DNA of 15,390 nucleotides, taken from Pseudomonadota bacterium (GTDB lineage Bacteria > Desulfobacterota > Desulfobulbia > Desulfobulbales > DAOVYS01). Of the stretch, positions 13,968 through 15,390 are shown in pieces. The stretch is from positions 1 to 15,390 of the forward strand of contig DAOVYS010000034.1 of NCBI GenBank assembly GCA_030635485.1, in the 5' to 3' direction. Each line of letters begins with the position of its first letter. Within the stretch, counting starts at the first letter, position 1. The translations under genes and the position numbers were made by a program. The notes below the pieces were generated by a model. That model saw only the letters and a program-made list of their open reading frames with translations, made no database searches and had not been told where the DNA came from.

Positions 13968-15390
13968 CTAAAACGCCTCTCCCAGATTCAAATGAACGCG
14001 AAATCCGGAGGCGTCCGGATCTTGGGGGTTCAGCTGATACCCTATATCAAGCCTGATCGGTCCTACGGCCGTGTGGTAGCGCAATCCTGCTCCCACGCAA
14101 TGGCGCAGTCTGCCAAGATCAAAATCATATGGGTCGGGATAGACGTTTCCAGTGTCAAAAAAAAGCACGCCCTTTAACTCCTTGACAAGCGGAACACGCA
14201 ACTCCAGACTGCCTTCAAAAAGTGAATACCCGCCCACCGGATTTCCATGATCGTCCATACCCCCAAGTTCCTCATAAGGATATCCCCTGACGGAATTTGC
14301 GCCACCGCAAAAAAAACGTTTTGAAATAGGGATATACTCATTGCTCCTTATCGGATCAACAGTTCCCATTGTAATTCTGGCAGCCGTCACAACGTCTCGT
14401 GTGGAAGTGTTTCCGCCCTGCATTTTAAAAACAGGGTAATATCCCCTGAGCTCAAATTGATGCCGCAAGAATTCTATCTCCGAACCAAACGACGAAGAGG
14501 CCGGCTCAAAGACATATGAAAGATGCAGCCCCTTGGCGGGATTAAAGAGATCGTCAACATGTTCCCACTTACAGCCGGCCTCCAAAGAAGATACCACGAA
14601 ATTCACATCCTCTTTTCTTCCAAAATCCTCTATAGCCTTTTCCGTAATGGAGCCGGGCAATCTTGTGGTACGATTCGTTTCGATATTGTGGGCAACAAAC
14701 TGGCTTAAACATGGCGTCCAGGTTTTTGAGACAGTAAATTTTGAAAAATAGCGCCTGTTATAAAAACTTTCCGCATATTCAAACTCGGCACCGGCCTGAT
14801 ACATAAGACTCAAATCATTTTTCCCCAGAAAATAGGGGTTCTTGAACTCTGACTCCAGAGTACTTAAAATTGATGAATACTTCCCGGTAAAGGTAAGAGA
14901 ATAACCGCGATTCAACAAATTGCGCCATCCAAGTTCGGCGCGAAGTCTGAGTTTCTCCTCTGTGCCGAAACCTATTCCAAGTTTTAAGACCCTGGGCGGC
15001 TTTTCCTTGACAACAACGGCCAAGGCGACCCTCTTAGAGTCATCTTCCGGCCAATCCGGCCTGATCACCACGGAACTGAACAGATCCAGATTGTAAAGCG
15101 CCCGCTGGTCCTCCTGAATCCTTGTAAGGGAATAAAGTTCACCGGACTTTACCTTCATTTCCCGAGTTATAATCTGAGCGGCAACCGACTCATTGCCGTT
15201 GACGAACAGACCGGAGATGTGGAATTGAACACCCGGATCAATCTTCAATCGTAGTTCCGCCTGGTGTTCCTCTTTATAGATCTGCACATCCCCACGGATT
15301 CGAACCTGACCGTACCCGTGGTCCGCAAAGGATCTTGAAAGGAGCTTCTTGGTGGAATTGTAGGCCGTGGTGTCAAAGATATCACCCACA
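13968..15390 (-). CDS. tamA: TamA-like Omp85 outer-membrane assembly protein, 5' end outside window
   Basis: Minus-strand gene with its stop TAG at 13970-13968, open to the right edge; the first visible codon (GTG) is probably internal. At least 473 residues. The N-terminal part holds POTRA-type sequence (HISGLFVNGNESVAAQII... GELYSLTRIQEDQRALYNLD... SSVVIRPDW). The rest is a C-terminal Omp85/D15 barrel. FFCGGANSVRGYPYEELG carries the lid-loop VRGY motif, and the end VGPIRLDIGYQLNP ... LGEAF closes with the expected terminal Phe. The family inserts or translocates proteins at the outer membrane. The L6 and final-strand style fits TamA better than BamA. A tamB gene does not follow, because the downstream neighbour is convergent. 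It may be unrelated to the cytochrome cluster or may help insert its barrel. The tamA symbol is a family-level assignment. Confidence 0.85.
   Translation of the reverse strand, partial: VGDIFDTTAYNSTKKLLSRSFADHGYGQVRIRGDVQIYKEEHQAELRLKIDPGVQFHISGLFVNGNESVAAQIITREMKVKSGELYSLTRIQEDQRALYNLDLFSSVVIRPDWPEDDSKRVALAVVVKEKPPRVLKLGIGFGTEEKLRLRAELGWRNLLNRGYSLTFTGKYSSILSTLESEFKNPYFLGKNDLSLMYQAGAEFEYAESFYNRRYFSKFTVSKTWTPCLSQFVAHNIETNRTTRLPGSITEKAIEDFGRKEDVNFVVSSLEAGCKWEHVDDLFNPAKGLHLSYVFEPASSSFGSEIEFLRHQFELRGYYPVFKMQGGNTSTRDVVTAARITMGTVDPIRSNEYIPISKRFFCGGANSVRGYPYEELGGMDDHGNPVGGYSLFEGSLELRVPLVKELKGVLFFDTGNVYPDPYDFDLGRLRHCVGAGLRYHTAVGPIRLDIGYQLNPQDPDASGFRVHLNLGEAF

Noticed and set aside
13968..15390. BamA rather than TamA
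   Set aside because: The end pattern VGPIRLDIGY and the GGANSVRGYPYEELG loop fit TamA-type Omp85 proteins better, but the missing N-terminus leaves some doubt.

Overview
This window looks like part of an extracellular electron transfer (EET) locus from a diderm, cytochrome-rich bacterium, most likely a Desulfobacterota (deltaproteobacterial) sulfate or metal reducer. The evidence is a dense set of multihaem c-type cytochromes, several outer-membrane-type lipoproteins, an acidic beta-barrel protein and a TamA-type Omp85 protein. No taxonomic marker is present, so the assignment is an inference from gene content.

Layout. Positions 1-200 hold the C-terminus of an upstream multihaem cytochrome, followed by a strong intrinsic terminator (234-269). 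A regulatory region follows: a near-consensus sigma70 promoter (337-365), a perfect 17-bp palindrome between its -35 and -10 boxes, three phased CACAATT repeats, and a leader of about 170 nt. From 543 to about 12266 runs a tightly packed plus-strand series. Its members are a large outer-membrane beta-barrel protein with a discoidin-like insert; three consecutive proteins with a CsgG/TolB-N-like fold (two lipoproteins and one fused to Ig-like domains); a periplasmic parvulin/SurA-like chaperone; a 26-CXXCH lipoprotein cytochrome; a second cytochrome with 15 CXXCH plus one CX4CH; an NHL beta-propeller; and a 5-CXXCH cytochrome whose C-terminus resembles the truncated cytochrome at position 1. 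A hairpin built from heptanucleotide repeats (12275-12355) follows, then a lipoprotein with a DUF4382-like domain and a 7-bladed YVTN propeller (12380-13828). After a convergent spacer, a minus-strand tamA-like gene runs off the right edge.

How the genes may work together (inference). The barrel and the 26- and 16-haem cytochromes have the ingredients of a porin-cytochrome conduit carrying electrons from periplasm to cell surface. The two related smaller cytochromes at the edges are candidate surface or filament-forming cytochromes. The parvulin-like protein may help fold or export them, and the CsgG-like proteins may form an outer-membrane assembly or secretion device. Geobacter nanowire loci (omcS, omcE) are known to combine filament cytochromes with a barrel porin, periplasmic multihaem cytochromes and a prolyl isomerase-like protein. 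The CsgG-like trio is the least expected component here.

A second theme is non-coding. Five of the spacers carry imperfect tandem heptanucleotide (7-bp period) arrays of differing sequence. One supplies a Shine-Dalgarno and start codon, and others form hairpins.
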